This document shows positions 46,761-57,145 of a stretch of 64,000 nucleotides of DNA, piece by piece. Under the pieces are notes generated by a model, which was not told where the DNA came from, ran no database searches, and was given only the letters and a program-made list of their open reading frames with translations. The DNA is taken from NCBI GenBank assembly GCA_019873625.1, contig JAIOAW010000012.1:1-64000 (forward strand), read 5' to 3'. The translations under genes and the position numbers were made by a program. Origin of the DNA: Chloroflexota bacterium. GTDB taxonomy: Bacteria; Chloroflexota; Anaerolineae; UBA1429. Every line of letters starts with the position of its first letter. Within the stretch, counting starts at the first letter, position 1.

Positions 46761-48182
46761 ATGGTCAAAATCGCGATGATCGGTGCGGGGAGCGTGGGCT
46801 TTACGCGCACCCTGGTGATGGATATCCTGGCCGTGCCCGAACTGCAAGATGCCGAATTTCGCTTTATGGATATCAACGCCGAAAACCTCGAGATGGCGGC
46901 CAACCTATGTCGCAAGATGATCGCCGATAACGGCCTGCCCGCCACAGTCGTTACGACGACCTGCCAGCGCGAGGCCATCGCCGGAGCCGACTATGTCATC
47001 TCGACGGTGCGCGTAGGGGGCCTGGAGGCCTTTGCCTACGATATCGAAATTCCCCTCAAATATGGCGTGGACCAGTGCGTGGGCGATACGCTCGGGCCGG
47101 GGGGCGTGTTCTATGCCCTGCGCACCATCCCCGTGCTCCTCGATATCGCCAAGGATATCCGCGAGGTGGCCCCGCAGGCCCTCTTTATCAACTATTCCAA
47201 CCCGATGGCGATGAACTCCTGGGCCATTCGCCGGGCGGGCGGCGTCTACTATGTGGGGTTGTGTCACGGCGTCGAGGGCGGCCATGCCCTCATCGCCCGC
47301 GCCTTGGGGTTGCCCCGCGAGGAGGTGGATTTCATCTGCGCGGGCATCAACCATCAGACGTGGTACATCCAGGTGACGTACCAAGGGCGAGACCTGTTGC
47401 CCTTCATCGCCGAGGCGATGGAGAAGGACCCCGATATCGCCCCGCGCGAACCCGTGCGCCTCGATATCCTCAAGCGCTTTGGCTATTTCTCGACGGAATC
47501 CAACGGGCACCTGAGCGAATACCTGCCCTGGTATCGCAAGCGCCCCGCCGAGTTGCCCCGCTGGATCCACCCCGAGCGCTGGATTGACGGCCAGACGGCC
47601 GGCTACCTCAACCACTGCCGCGAGCGCAATGACGAATACCGCCAGATGTATCCTAAATGGCTGAGCGGCGAGGCGGATTTCATCCGCCTGGGGGAGCGCT
47701 CCACCGAGCACGCCTCGTACATCATCGAGTCGCTGGAGACGGGCCGGCTCTATCGTGGGCACTTGAACGTCGCCAACCGTGGGATGATCCCCAACCTGCC
47801 GCCCGATTGCACGGTGGAAATCCCCTGCTATGTGGATGCGAACGGCATCCATCCCTCGTATGTGGGGCCTCTCCCGCCGCAGTGCGCGGCCACCTGCCGG
47901 GCGAGCATCAGCGTGCAGGAGATGGCCGTGGAAGCCGCCCTCACGGGGAACCGCGAACTTGTGAAACTCGCCGTCTTGCATGATCCGCTCACGGCCGCGG
48001 TGTGCAACACCGAAGAGGTCTGGGCAATGTGCGACGAGATGTTCGAGGCGCTTGCCCCCTGGCTGCCGCAGTTCAATGGCGAGGGGCGCACCTGGCCCGA
48101 TATCCCTCTGCCGAACAACGGGAACCTGCGCATCGTAAAATCGCCGGGAGATTGGCGCCCGCCAGCCTTGGCCGAAGGGTGA
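46761..48182 (+). CDS. Glycoside hydrolase family 4 (alpha-galactosidase/alpha-glucosidase-like)
   Basis: KIAMIGAGSVGFTRTLVMDIL, INYSNPMAMNSWAI, GLCHGVEGGH, DFICAGINHQTWYI. Confidence 0.93.
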   Translation: MVKIAMIGAGSVGFTRTLVMDILAVPELQDAEFRFMDINAENLEMAANLCRKMIADNGLPATVVTTTCQREAIAGADYVISTVRVGGLEAFAYDIEIPLKYGVDQCVGDTLGPGGVFYALRTIPVLLDIAKDIREVAPQALFINYSNPMAMNSWAIRRAGGVYYVGLCHGVEGGHALIARALGLPREEVDFICAGINHQTWYIQVTYQGRDLLPFIAEAMEKDPDIAPREPVRLDILKRFGYFSTESNGHLSEYLPWYRKRPAELPRWIHPERWIDGQTAGYLNHCRERNDEYRQMYPKWLSGEADFIRLGERSTEHASYIIESLETGRLYRGHLNVANRGMIPNLPPDCTVEIPCYVDANGIHPSYVGPLPPQCAATCRASISVQEMAVEAALTGNRELVKLAVLHDPLTAAVCNTEEVWAMCDEMFEALAPWLPQFNGEGRTWPDIPLPNNGNLRIVKSPGDWRPPALAEG

Positions 48183-48250
48183 TGCCCTTTGGCCCCTCGC
48201 GGCGGGGTGTGCTATGATGCATAGGCCAAGGGAAGATCAAGGGGGGAAAG

Positions 48251-50869
48251 ATGATGCGCCGAGCGACGCTCGATAATGGCCTGGAGGTCATCCTCAAAGA
48301 GGTCCATTCCGCGCCGGTCATCAGCACCTGGCTGTGGTACCGCGTGGGCAGCCGCAACGAGTTAGGGGGCGATACCGGCATCTCACACTGGGTAGAACAT
48401 ATGCTCTTCAAGGGGTCGGCGCGCTTCCCCAAAGGGGAAATCACGCGCGCGGTGGATCGCCTCGGCGGCTACATCAACGCGATGACGAGCCACGACTTTA
48501 CCGTGTTCTACACCACGCTCCCCAGCGATCACGCCGAGTTGGCCTTGGAAATCGAGGCGGATCGCATGGCCTCCGCCGAGTTCGCGCCGGCCGAGGTGGA
48601 GGCGGAGCGCACCGTCATCATCGCCGAACGCGAGGGCGGCGAAAACGAGCCAAGTTATATGCTTGCCGAGGAGGTCTGCGCCTCGGCCTTTCGCGTGCAC
48701 CCCTACCATCATCAGACTATCGGCTGGAAGGAAGACCTCCTGCGGCTAACGCGGGACCAACTCTATGCCCATTATCGGCGCTATTACATCCCGAATAATG
48801 CCATCCTCGTGGTGGTGGGAGATTTCGACACGGAAGATTGGCTGAAGCGCATCGCCGAGGCCTTTGAACCCATCTCTCCCGGCGATCCCCCTCCTCAGGA
48901 TGTGCCCCAAGAGCCGCCCCAACGCGGCGAGCGCCGCCTTACCTTGCGGATGCCGGGGGCGGCGCCCATCGTGCGCATCGCCTATCACACGCCGCCGGTT
49001 TCCCACCCGGATTTCGTACCCCTGGCCATCGTAGATGCTATCCTTTCGGGGGGGCGGGCGATCTTTGCCTTTGGAGATGGCCAGGCGCGCAGCGCGCGGC
49101 TCTACCGCGCCTTGGTCGAGACGGAACTGGCTTCCTCGGCGGGCAGCCATTATCACGCCAGCCTTGACCCCTACTTGATGACCCTGGGGGCCACGGTGCG
49201 CCAAGGGCGCACGCCCGCCGAGGTCGAGGCGGCCCTCTTGGCTGAAATCCAACGCCTGCAAGAGGCGCTGGTAGAGCCACACGAACTGCGTATGGCCATC
49301 CGGCAGACGCAGGCGCAATTCGCCTATGCGAACGAAAGCGTCTCCGGCCAGGCGCTAGGGCTGGGGTTCCTGGCCATCCTCGACCGGCCGGAGCGGATGG
49401 AGACCCTCTTTGAGGAACTCGCCGCCGTCACACCGGAGGATGTGCAACGCGTGGCGCGCACATATTTCACCGAAGAGAACCGCACCGTGGGCTGGTTCGT
49501 GCCCTCTGAGGAGGGCGCCGCCCGCGAGGCCGGGCCGGCCGAGGCGCCTGGGTGGGCGCCTCGGCACCCAGGGGTCTCTTTTTACCGCGCGCCCAAGGGG
49601 GGCCTTGGCCCCGAAAGCATCCTTCGCGCCGAATTGGATAACGGCGCCGTCGTCCTCGTGCATGAGAAGCACGATAGCGCCACGGTGGTCATCGGCGGGC
49701 AGATCCGTGCCGGAAGTTATTTCGATCCCCCAGGCCAAGAGGGGCTAGCCGGGTTCACCGCGGCTATGCTGCGGCGGGGTGCGGCGGGGCGCACCTTCCA
49801 AGAGATCAACCTTGCCCTGGACGAGGTGGGGGCCTCGCTGGAGATCAGCGCCGGCCGGAACGATGTGGGTTTTGGCGGGCACGCCTTGGCGGAGGATGCC
49901 GACCGCCTCATCACCCTGCTCAGCGAGATGCTTATGGCCCCCTCCTTCCCCGAGGAGGAGATCCGCAAACTGCGTGGGCAGATCTTGACGCGGCTCGCCG
50001 TGCTGGAGATGGATACGGGCTACCGCAGCGACCGCGCCTTTATGGAGGCGCTCTATCCGCCAGGGCACCCCTACGGGCGAGAGGCCCTCGGCAAACCCGA
50101 GACGATCGCGGCCCTCACGCGGGAGGATTTGATGCGGTTCTATCGGCGAGTCTACCACCCTCGGACGATGGTCTTGAGCGTGGTGGGTGCGGTGGAAGCG
50201 GCCCGTATGGTGGATCGCCTCAATGAGACCCTCGGCCAGTGGCGGTTGGCGGAGGATCCGCCCCCTTGGGAACCCCCCTTGGCCGAAACGCCAGCGGAGG
50301 CAGTCGTGCGGCAGGTGCACATCCCCGGCAGGCCCCAGGTGGATTTGGTCTTGGGCGTGGTGGGGATGCCGCGCACCTCGCCGGACTATTACCCTGCCGC
50401 GATGGCCAACATCATCCTGGGGCGGTTGGGGATGATGGGCCGCCTGGGGCGCAATGTGCGCGATGAGCAGGGCTTGGCCTACTACATTACGAGCATCTTG
50501 CAGGCCGGCCAGGGGGCGCGCCCGTGGAGCATTGAGGCGGGCGTCCAGCCCGACCACATTGACCGCACGGTGTCGGCCATCCTCGAGGAGATCGCCCGCC
50601 TACGGGAAGAGTTGGTCAGCGACGAGGAATTCGCCGATTGCAAGAGTTACCTGATTGGCGCCCTGCCCCTTCAGTTGGAGACGAACGAGGGCATCAGCGA
50701 CCTGCTAATCCACATCGAGCAATACGGCCTCGGGCTGGATTACCTCCAGCGCTATAAGGCTCTCATCGAGGGCGTCTCGCGCGAGGCCATCCGCGAGGTG
50801 GTGGCCCGGTACTTCCCGCCGGGGCGTTACGTCTTGGCGATGGCCGGCTCCCTGGCGAGCGAGGGATGA
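48251..50869 (+). CDS. M16 family zinc peptidase, fused two-half form (872 aa)
   Basis: HWVEHMLFKG (HxxEH) with distal E; second M16-like half without HxxEH. Confidence 0.93.
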   Translation: MMRRATLDNGLEVILKEVHSAPVISTWLWYRVGSRNELGGDTGISHWVEHMLFKGSARFPKGEITRAVDRLGGYINAMTSHDFTVFYTTLPSDHAELALEIEADRMASAEFAPAEVEAERTVIIAEREGGENEPSYMLAEEVCASAFRVHPYHHQTIGWKEDLLRLTRDQLYAHYRRYYIPNNAILVVVGDFDTEDWLKRIAEAFEPISPGDPPPQDVPQEPPQRGERRLTLRMPGAAPIVRIAYHTPPVSHPDFVPLAIVDAILSGGRAIFAFGDGQARSARLYRALVETELASSAGSHYHASLDPYLMTLGATVRQGRTPAEVEAALLAEIQRLQEALVEPHELRMAIRQTQAQFAYANESVSGQALGLGFLAILDRPERMETLFEELAAVTPEDVQRVARTYFTEENRTVGWFVPSEEGAAREAGPAEAPGWAPRHPGVSFYRAPKGGLGPESILRAELDNGAVVLVHEKHDSATVVIGGQIRAGSYFDPPGQEGLAGFTAAMLRRGAAGRTFQEINLALDEVGASLEISAGRNDVGFGGHALAEDADRLITLLSEMLMAPSFPEEEIRKLRGQILTRLAVLEMDTGYRSDRAFMEALYPPGHPYGREALGKPETIAALTREDLMRFYRRVYHPRTMVLSVVGAVEAARMVDRLNETLGQWRLAEDPPPWEPPLAETPAEAVVRQVHIPGRPQVDLVLGVVGMPRTSPDYYPAAMANIILGRLGMMGRLGRNVRDEQGLAYYITSILQAGQGARPWSIEAGVQPDHIDRTVSAILEEIARLREELVSDEEFADCKSYLIGALPLQLETNEGISDLLIHIEQYGLGLDYLQRYKALIEGVSREAIREVVARYFPPGRYVLAMAGSLASEG

Positions 50870-50882
50870 GGAGGGTTTAGGG

Positions 50883-51030
50883 GCGCGGGCCTCCTGGCCC
50901 GCGTGCGAGGCGGGAGCCTCGCGCTCCGAAGTTCCCTCTCCCGCGTTGGCGCGGGAGAGGGCCAGGGTGAGGGCCGAATGCCCGGAGCGCGGGCCTCCTG
51001 GCCCGTGTGCGAGGCAGGAGCCTCGCGCTT
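50883..51030. repeat. Composite intergenic repeat: two palindromic modules flanking a 12-bp-stem hairpin
   Basis: GCGCGGGCCTCCTGGCCCGYGTGCGAGGCRGGAGCCTCGCGCT at 50883 and 50987; CCCTCTCCCGCG-TTGG-CGCGGGAGAGGG at 50934-50961. Confidence 0.92.
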
Positions 51031-51035
51031 TATGT

Positions 51036-51065
51036 TTGGACGAACTCACCCAGCGCGGTTATAAT
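51036..51065 (+). promoter_or_regulatory. Promoter of udg-rnj operon
   Basis: TTGGAC-N18-TATAAT. Confidence 0.6.
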
Positions 51066-51110
51066 GCGATTACATTCGCCTTGGTGTGGCCAATGCCCCG
51101 GGAGGTTGAG

Positions 51111-51716
51111 ATGACGACGCTCGAAGAGCTCAACGCGCAAATTCGCGCTTGCCAAAGGTGCCGTTTGGCCAAATCGCGCACCTTGGCCGTGCCTGGGGAG
51201 GGGCCGAGCAACGCCAAGATTATGTTCATCGGCGAGGCGCCGGGCTTCCACGAAGATCAGCAAGGTCGCCCCTTCGTGGGGGCGGCGGGGCAATTCTTGG
51301 AGGAATTGCTCGCCTCCATCAACCTGACGCGCCAGCAGGTGTTCATCGCCAACGTCGTCAAGTGCCGCCCGCCCAACAACCGCGATCCGCAGCCCGATGA
51401 AATCGAGGCCTGCCGCCCCTTTTTGGAGGCCCAGATCGCCCTCCTCAAGCCGAAAATCATCGTAACCCTCGGGCGCTATTCTATGGCCTTGGCCTTTAGC
51501 AACGTCTCCATTTCGCGCATTCACGGCCAGCCCAAGCGGGTGGGCGATATCGTTTACTTTCCGATGTTTCATCCAGCGGCCGCGCTCCATCAGCCGCAGT
51601 ATCGCGCCCTCATCGAGCGCGATATCCTGAAACTTCCGCAGATTTTGGCGGATCTCGAGGCCATCAAGCCCGCGCCGGATGAGCCATCTTCTCCTCAGCA
51701 ACTCCGTTTGTTCTAA
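51111..51716 (+). CDS. Type IV uracil-DNA glycosylase family
   Basis: CQRCRLAKSRT, FIGEAPGFHEDQQGRPFVGAAGQFL, NVVKCRPPNNRDP, FPMFHPAAAL. Confidence 0.93.
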   Translation: MTTLEELNAQIRACQRCRLAKSRTLAVPGEGPSNAKIMFIGEAPGFHEDQQGRPFVGAAGQFLEELLASINLTRQQVFIANVVKCRPPNNRDPQPDEIEACRPFLEAQIALLKPKIIVTLGRYSMALAFSNVSISRIHGQPKRVGDIVYFPMFHPAAALHQPQYRALIERDILKLPQILADLEAIKPAPDEPSSPQQLRLF

Positions 51717-51731
51717 CCCTCGGAGGACCTT

Positions 51732-53369
51732 GTGAGCGACGGGACACTGCGCATCATCCCCCTAGGGGGCCTCGGTGAGATCGGCCGCAATATGCTCGTT
51801 TTGGAATATGACGAGGCCATCCTCATCATTGATGCCGGCATTATGTTCCCCGAAAACGATATGCTGGGCGTGGATGTGGTCATCCCCGATTTTTCGTACG
51901 TCTTTGAGCGTGCCGACCAAGTCAAGGCCATCATCATCACCCACGGCCATGAGGATCACATCGGCGCGTTGCCCTACCTCCTCGATCGCGTTCAGGCGCC
52001 CATCTATGCCACCAGGCTCACGCGGGGGTTGATCGAAGTCAAACTCCCCGCCCTAAAAGAAGTTGACATCCATACCATCAAGGCCGGAGATCGGCTGGAG
52101 GTTCCTCCGTTTGCCGTCGAGTTTTATAACGTGAGCCACAGCATCCCCGATGGGGTGGGGCTGGGCATCACCACGCCCGTGGGGTTGATCGTCCATTCGG
52201 GAGATTTCAAGTTCGACCACAGCCCCGTCAACGGCCAGCGCACCGATTTCGCCAAGATCGCCGAGTTGGGCAGCCGAGGGGTGCTCCTCCTCCTTTCGGA
52301 TTCCACCAACGCCGAAAAGCCGGGCTATACCCCTTCGGAACGCTACTTGGAAGAGACGTTGGGGCGCATCTTTGCCGGGGCGCAGGGCCGGGTCATCGTG
52401 GCGACCTTTGCCTCCAACATCTCGCGCATCCAGCAGGTGATAGATACTTCCGAGCGCTATGGCCGGCGCGTGGCCATCGTGGGCCGCAGCATGGTGAACA
52501 ACTTTCGCATCGCCCGGCAGTTGGGGTACGTCCGCGTGGCCGATGAACTCCTCCTCCCCCTCAACCAGTTGCGAGATGTGCCCGATCGGGAAGTGACCCT
52601 CATCTGCACGGGCAGCCAAGGGGAGCCGACCTCGGCGCTGGTGCGTATGGGCGAAAGGGGGTATCACTCGGTCAACGTCAAGGCGGGGGATACGATCATC
52701 GTCTCGGCAAACCCCATCCCCGGCAACGAGGAATACGTCAACCGCACGCTCGATAACCTCTTTCGCCTGGGCGCCGACGTGTATTACGATGAGATTTTGG
52801 ATGTGCACGTCTCCGGCCACGCCAGCCAAGAGGAGCAGAAACTCCTCATCAGCATGCTGCGCCCGCGCTATTTCGTGCCCATCCACGGCGAATATCGCCA
52901 TTTGGTGTGGCATTCGAAACTGGCCCGCGAGTGCGGCATCCCGCAGGAAAATATCTTTGTCATCGAGACGGGAGACGTCCTCGAAATAGATCAAGAGGGG
53001 GCGCGCGTGGCCGGCCGCGTGGCCGATCATCTCGTCTTGGTGGATGGCCATGGCCCCAAGGCCGTGGCGCATAATGTGCTCGAGGAGCGCACCAACCTGG
53101 CGCGGAGCGGTTTTCTCGTGGTGGTGGTGCTGGCCGACAAGTACACGAACGCCCTTGTGGGCGAGCCGCAGATCGTGACGCGTGGGTTCTTGTACGAGGG
53201 TGAGGAGGTTGCCTTGGAGGCGCGCCTTCGCGAGGAGATCGAAGAGACCCTTTCGCGCGGGGGCACCCGCGCCGATTTGACCAAGCGCCTTCAGGCCAGC
53301 CTGGAGCGCGCTGCCTATGCCGAGACGGGCCGGCGACCCATCGTGGTGCCCGTGGTCATCAAAGTATGA
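51732..53369 (+). CDS. rnj: Ribonuclease J
   Basis: RIIPLGGLGEIGRNMLVLEYD, ITHGHEDHIGALPYLL, VHVSGHASQEEQKLL; GTG start. Confidence 0.96.
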   Translation: MSDGTLRIIPLGGLGEIGRNMLVLEYDEAILIIDAGIMFPENDMLGVDVVIPDFSYVFERADQVKAIIITHGHEDHIGALPYLLDRVQAPIYATRLTRGLIEVKLPALKEVDIHTIKAGDRLEVPPFAVEFYNVSHSIPDGVGLGITTPVGLIVHSGDFKFDHSPVNGQRTDFAKIAELGSRGVLLLLSDSTNAEKPGYTPSERYLEETLGRIFAGAQGRVIVATFASNISRIQQVIDTSERYGRRVAIVGRSMVNNFRIARQLGYVRVADELLLPLNQLRDVPDREVTLICTGSQGEPTSALVRMGERGYHSVNVKAGDTIIVSANPIPGNEEYVNRTLDNLFRLGADVYYDEILDVHVSGHASQEEQKLLISMLRPRYFVPIHGEYRHLVWHSKLARECGIPQENIFVIETGDVLEIDQEGARVAGRVADHLVLVDGHGPKAVAHNVLEERTNLARSGFLVVVVLADKYTNALVGEPQIVTRGFLYEGEEVALEARLREEIEETLSRGGTRADLTKRLQASLERAAYAETGRRPIVVPVVIKV

Positions 53370-55729
53370 AACCGAGAAGGATCAAGCGCAGCACCCTTCG
53401 CCTTTCCTCCTCTCGCCCTGAGGCGCGGCGCACGGCAGAACGCCGCACGGCGCGTAGGGCAATCTCCCCGGCCATCTCGCCGACCCAGCGAGATTGGATC
53501 ATCGGCCTCGTCCTTTTGGCGGTGGCTCTCATCACGCTATTGGGGCTGGCCTCCAAGAGCCTGGGCAGTTTGACGTTGGGGTGGATCGGCCTCTTGCGCC
53601 GCATCTTTGGGTGGGGCCTGTATGGGGTGCCTTTGGCCTTGGCCGGCCTGGGCCTTTGGCTCATCCTGCGTACGACGCCCATCCTCCTGCGCATCCCCTG
53701 GCCGCGTTTGGCGGGCATTGCCCTGCTCTTTTTCGTGACCTTGGCGCTGATGCACCACCTCTTGCGAGATCCCCTTGCGGCCCGAGAGGCGGGCCAGGGC
53801 GGCGGTGCGGTGGGTTACGGGCTTAGCCAAGCCCTAACGCGCGCCCTGGGGTGGGGCGGAGCGGCGGTGCTGCTCGTCATCCTCGAGGGGATTGCCCTGA
53901 TGATCACGTTTGACCTCACCCTGAACGAGGTGGTCGCGAATACGGTAGAGGTCGCGCGCCGCGTGGCGGGCTGGGTAAGCCCGCTTTGGGCGCGGCTGAA
54001 ACCCTCGCAGCCCCCCGAACCGTTTGCCTTCCAACCGTTCCTCCCTTCGCCGGAGGAGAGGCCCTCGCCGAAAGAGGCGCAGACCCCACCTGCGCCATCG
54101 CCTGGGCCGGCTCCCCACGCCGCTTTTGAAGAGGGGGCCGGGCAACGGGCGGCGGTTGCCGAGGCCGCATCGCGGGCGGCCTCCGGGCTAGAGGCGCCCG
54201 CCCGCCGTTGGATGCTCCCGAACCCTGCTGAGATATTGGTCGAAAGCGAAGAGGCCCCCTTGAGCCTGGGGGATATCCGCGAGAAGGCGCGCCTCATCGA
54301 AGAGACGCTCACCAGCCTGGGCGTGCCCGTGACCGTGGTGGAAGTGAACCCCGGCCCCGTGGTAACCCAATTCGGCCTGGAGCCGGGCTACGTCGAGCAA
54401 AAGGATCGGCAGGGGCGCGTGAAAAAGGTCCGCGTAAAGGTGAGCCGCATCGCCGCCCTGGCCAACGACCTGGCCTTGGCCCTGGCCGCTGCGCCCATTC
54501 GCATCGAAACGCCCGTGCCGGGCAAGGGCATCGTCGGGATTGAGGTGCCCAACGTGCATTCCTCTCTCGTTACCCTGCGCGGGGTGATGGAATCTGAGCA
54601 GTTCCAGGCCTTGGGCAACGCTCCTCTAGCGATGGCCTTGGGGCGGGATGTTTCGGGCACGCCCGTGGTGGATGACCTTTCGACCTTGCCGCATCTCCTC
54701 ATCGCCGGTGCCACGGGCACGGGCAAGAGCGTCTGCGTCAACGCGATTATCGCCAGTTTCCTCTGCCGCAACACGCCCGATGATTTGCGCCTGCTGATGA
54801 TAGACCCCAAACGGGTGGAACTTTCGGGGTACGAGGGCATCCCGCATCTCCTTGCGCCCGTGGTGGTGGATGCGGAGCGCGTGGTAGGGGTGCTGGGCTG
54901 GCTCACGCGCGAGATGGAACGCCGTTACAAGGTCTTTGCCCGTGTGGGCGCGCGCAACATCGAGGCCTATAACCGCCTGGCCGCCTCGCGGGGCGAGGCG
55001 AGATTGCCTTACATCGTGGTATTCATTGACGAACTGGCCGACTTGATGATGGTCTCGGCCGATGAGGTGGAACGGTTGATTTGCCGCATTGCGCAGTTGG
55101 CGCGCGCCACGGGGATTCACCTAGTCATCGCCACGCAGCGCCCCTCGGTGGATGTGGTTACAGGCCTTATCAAGGCTAACTTTCCGGCGCGCCTCTCGTT
55201 TCGCGTCTCTTCGCAGGTGGATTCGCGCGTAGTGCTCGATGCCCCAGGCGCTGAAAAACTCCTCGGCCGGGGAGATGCCCTCTATATGGCGCCCGGTTCC
55301 CCCAAACTGCTGCGCATCCAGGGGTGCTTTGTCTCCGATGAGGAGATCAATCAGTTGGTCGCTTTTTGGAAGGCCCAGGCCGCCCAGCCCCCAAGCGAGG
55401 GCGCGCCCAGCGCCGAACGGCCGGCCGTGTCCCTCCAGCAGCAGGCGCTTTGGCCGGAGGCCCAAGCGGAGCCGAAAGCGGAGGATGAGGACCCCCTTCT
55501 GCAGGAGGCGATTGCCATCGTCCAGCAGGAGGGCAAGGCCTCTGTATCGCTTTTGCAGAGGCGGCTGCGCATCGGTTATACGCGGGCGGCCCGCTTGGTA
55601 GATATCCTTGAGGCACGCGGCATCATCGGCGCGCCCACGGGCACGAGCAAACCCCGCGAGGTGATCCAAACGCCCGAGCCGCCCCCTTCGGAGGAGGGGG
55701 GCAAAAATACCCCGTCACGGAGCCTGTAG
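53366..55729 (+). CDS. ftsK: DNA translocase FtsK/SpoIIIE
   Basis: N-terminal TM region, LLIAGATGTGKSVCVNAII Walker A, C-terminal winged-helix gamma-like domain. Confidence 0.96.
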   Translation: MKPRRIKRSTLRLSSSRPEARRTAERRTARRAISPAISPTQRDWIIGLVLLAVALITLLGLASKSLGSLTLGWIGLLRRIFGWGLYGVPLALAGLGLWLILRTTPILLRIPWPRLAGIALLFFVTLALMHHLLRDPLAAREAGQGGGAVGYGLSQALTRALGWGGAAVLLVILEGIALMITFDLTLNEVVANTVEVARRVAGWVSPLWARLKPSQPPEPFAFQPFLPSPEERPSPKEAQTPPAPSPGPAPHAAFEEGAGQRAAVAEAASRAASGLEAPARRWMLPNPAEILVESEEAPLSLGDIREKARLIEETLTSLGVPVTVVEVNPGPVVTQFGLEPGYVEQKDRQGRVKKVRVKVSRIAALANDLALALAAAPIRIETPVPGKGIVGIEVPNVHSSLVTLRGVMESEQFQALGNAPLAMALGRDVSGTPVVDDLSTLPHLLIAGATGTGKSVCVNAIIASFLCRNTPDDLRLLMIDPKRVELSGYEGIPHLLAPVVVDAERVVGVLGWLTREMERRYKVFARVGARNIEAYNRLAASRGEARLPYIVVFIDELADLMMVSADEVERLICRIAQLARATGIHLVIATQRPSVDVVTGLIKANFPARLSFRVSSQVDSRVVLDAPGAEKLLGRGDALYMAPGSPKLLRIQGCFVSDEEINQLVAFWKAQAAQPPSEGAPSAERPAVSLQQQALWPEAQAEPKAEDEDPLLQEAIAIVQQEGKASVSLLQRRLRIGYTRAARLVDILEARGIIGAPTGTSKPREVIQTPEPPPSEEGGKNTPSRSL

Positions 55730-57109
55730 ATGACCCTTATCGAAACGGATGTTGCCACATTAGCCACTATCGTCGGCGAAGAGAACGTCTCCCTTCGCCA
55801 TACCGATTTGGAGGCGCACTCGGCGGACGAGTCGCACGTCGAGCCGCACCTGCCCGATGTGGTCGTCTGGCCGCAATCCACCGAGCAGATTGCGGCCATC
55901 TTGCGCTATGCCAATGACCGGGAGATCCCCGTGGTGCCTTGGAGCGGCGGCTCCAGCCTGGAGGGGAACCCCGTCCCAGTGATGGGGGGCATCGTCCTTG
56001 CGATGTATCGCCTGAACAAAATCCTCCAGGTTCGCGAGGAGGATATGCAGGTGGTGGTGCAGCCGGGCGTGGTGTATGACGCGCTCAATGCTCACCTGCG
56101 CCGCGTGGGGCTTTTCTTCCCCCCTGCGCCGGGGAGTTCCGATGTGGCCACCATCGGCGGCATGGTGGCCAACAATTCGAGCGGTATGCGCGCTTTCAAA
56201 TACGGCGTAACGCGCGATTACGTGCGGAGGCTCAAGGTCGTCTTGCCCAATGGGCAAATCATCGAGACGGGCACGCGCGCCAAAAAAAGCACGAGCGGCT
56301 ATGACCTGACCAGCCTGTTCGTCGGCTCTGAGGGGACCTTGGGCGTGGTGACCGAGGTGACCTTGCGCCTTCTCCCTTTGCCAGAGCACGTCGCGGCGGC
56401 CATTGCCGTGTTCGATTCGCTCCACGAGGCGGCCGCCACGGTGCACGATTGCGTCCGCTATGGGCTGGATGCCTCGGCCATCGAGTTCCTCGACGAGCAC
56501 ACCCTGCACGCCACTAACGTTCAGCATAACCTCTCGCTCCGCGAGACGCCGACGCTCTTTTTCGAGTTCCACGGGAGCGAAGCCGGCGTCGAGGCGCAGG
56601 TCGAATATCTGCGCGAGTTGTGCGAAGATAACGGCTGTATAGACCTCCAAGTTGCCTCCAGCGCGGAGGTGCGCGAGGAACTGTGGACGGCCCGCCGCGA
56701 GGCGCGAGAGGCCATCAAACAATGTCACCCCGGCAAGGCGATGATCTCCGGGGATGTTTGCGTGCCCATCTCGGCGTTCAGCGGGATGGTCGAGTACGTC
56801 CATGGCCTGGCGGAGGAGATGGCCCTGCGCATCTACACCTTTGGCCATGCCGGAGATGGCAATCTCCACACCGAGATCATCGCCGACCGCGCCGATCGGG
56901 GGGAATTCGCCCGCGCCCTAGAGGCCACCGATCGCATCGTCCTGCGTGCCCTGGAGGTGGGCGGCACCATCGCGGGCGAGCATGGGGTGGGGGTGGCCAA
57001 GCGGACCTTTATGGAGCGGGAACATGGCCCCAGCCTGGAAGTTATGCGCGCCCTCAAGGCCCTGTTTGACCCGAAGGGCATTATGAACCCCGGCAAGATG
57101 TTCCCCTAG
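55730..57109 (+). CDS. FAD-linked oxidase (GlcD/D-lactate dehydrogenase-like)
   Basis: VVPWSGGSSLEGNPVPVMGGIVL, TIGGMVANNSSGMRAFKYGVTRDYV, GEHGVGVAKR. Confidence 0.93.
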   Translation: MTLIETDVATLATIVGEENVSLRHTDLEAHSADESHVEPHLPDVVVWPQSTEQIAAILRYANDREIPVVPWSGGSSLEGNPVPVMGGIVLAMYRLNKILQVREEDMQVVVQPGVVYDALNAHLRRVGLFFPPAPGSSDVATIGGMVANNSSGMRAFKYGVTRDYVRRLKVVLPNGQIIETGTRAKKSTSGYDLTSLFVGSEGTLGVVTEVTLRLLPLPEHVAAAIAVFDSLHEAAATVHDCVRYGLDASAIEFLDEHTLHATNVQHNLSLRETPTLFFEFHGSEAGVEAQVEYLRELCEDNGCIDLQVASSAEVREELWTARREAREAIKQCHPGKAMISGDVCVPISAFSGMVEYVHGLAEEMALRIYTFGHAGDGNLHTEIIADRADRGEFARALEATDRIVLRALEVGGTIAGEHGVGVAKRTFMEREHGPSLEVMRALKALFDPKGIMNPGKMFP

Positions 57110-57145
57110 GGGAGCGCCGCAGAATCTCGGTGCGGGCGGCGTGAA

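Noticed and set aside
50883-51030. CRISPR-like array
   Set aside because: Only two copies of a palindromic module around a hairpin, no regular repeats and unique spacers, no cas genes.
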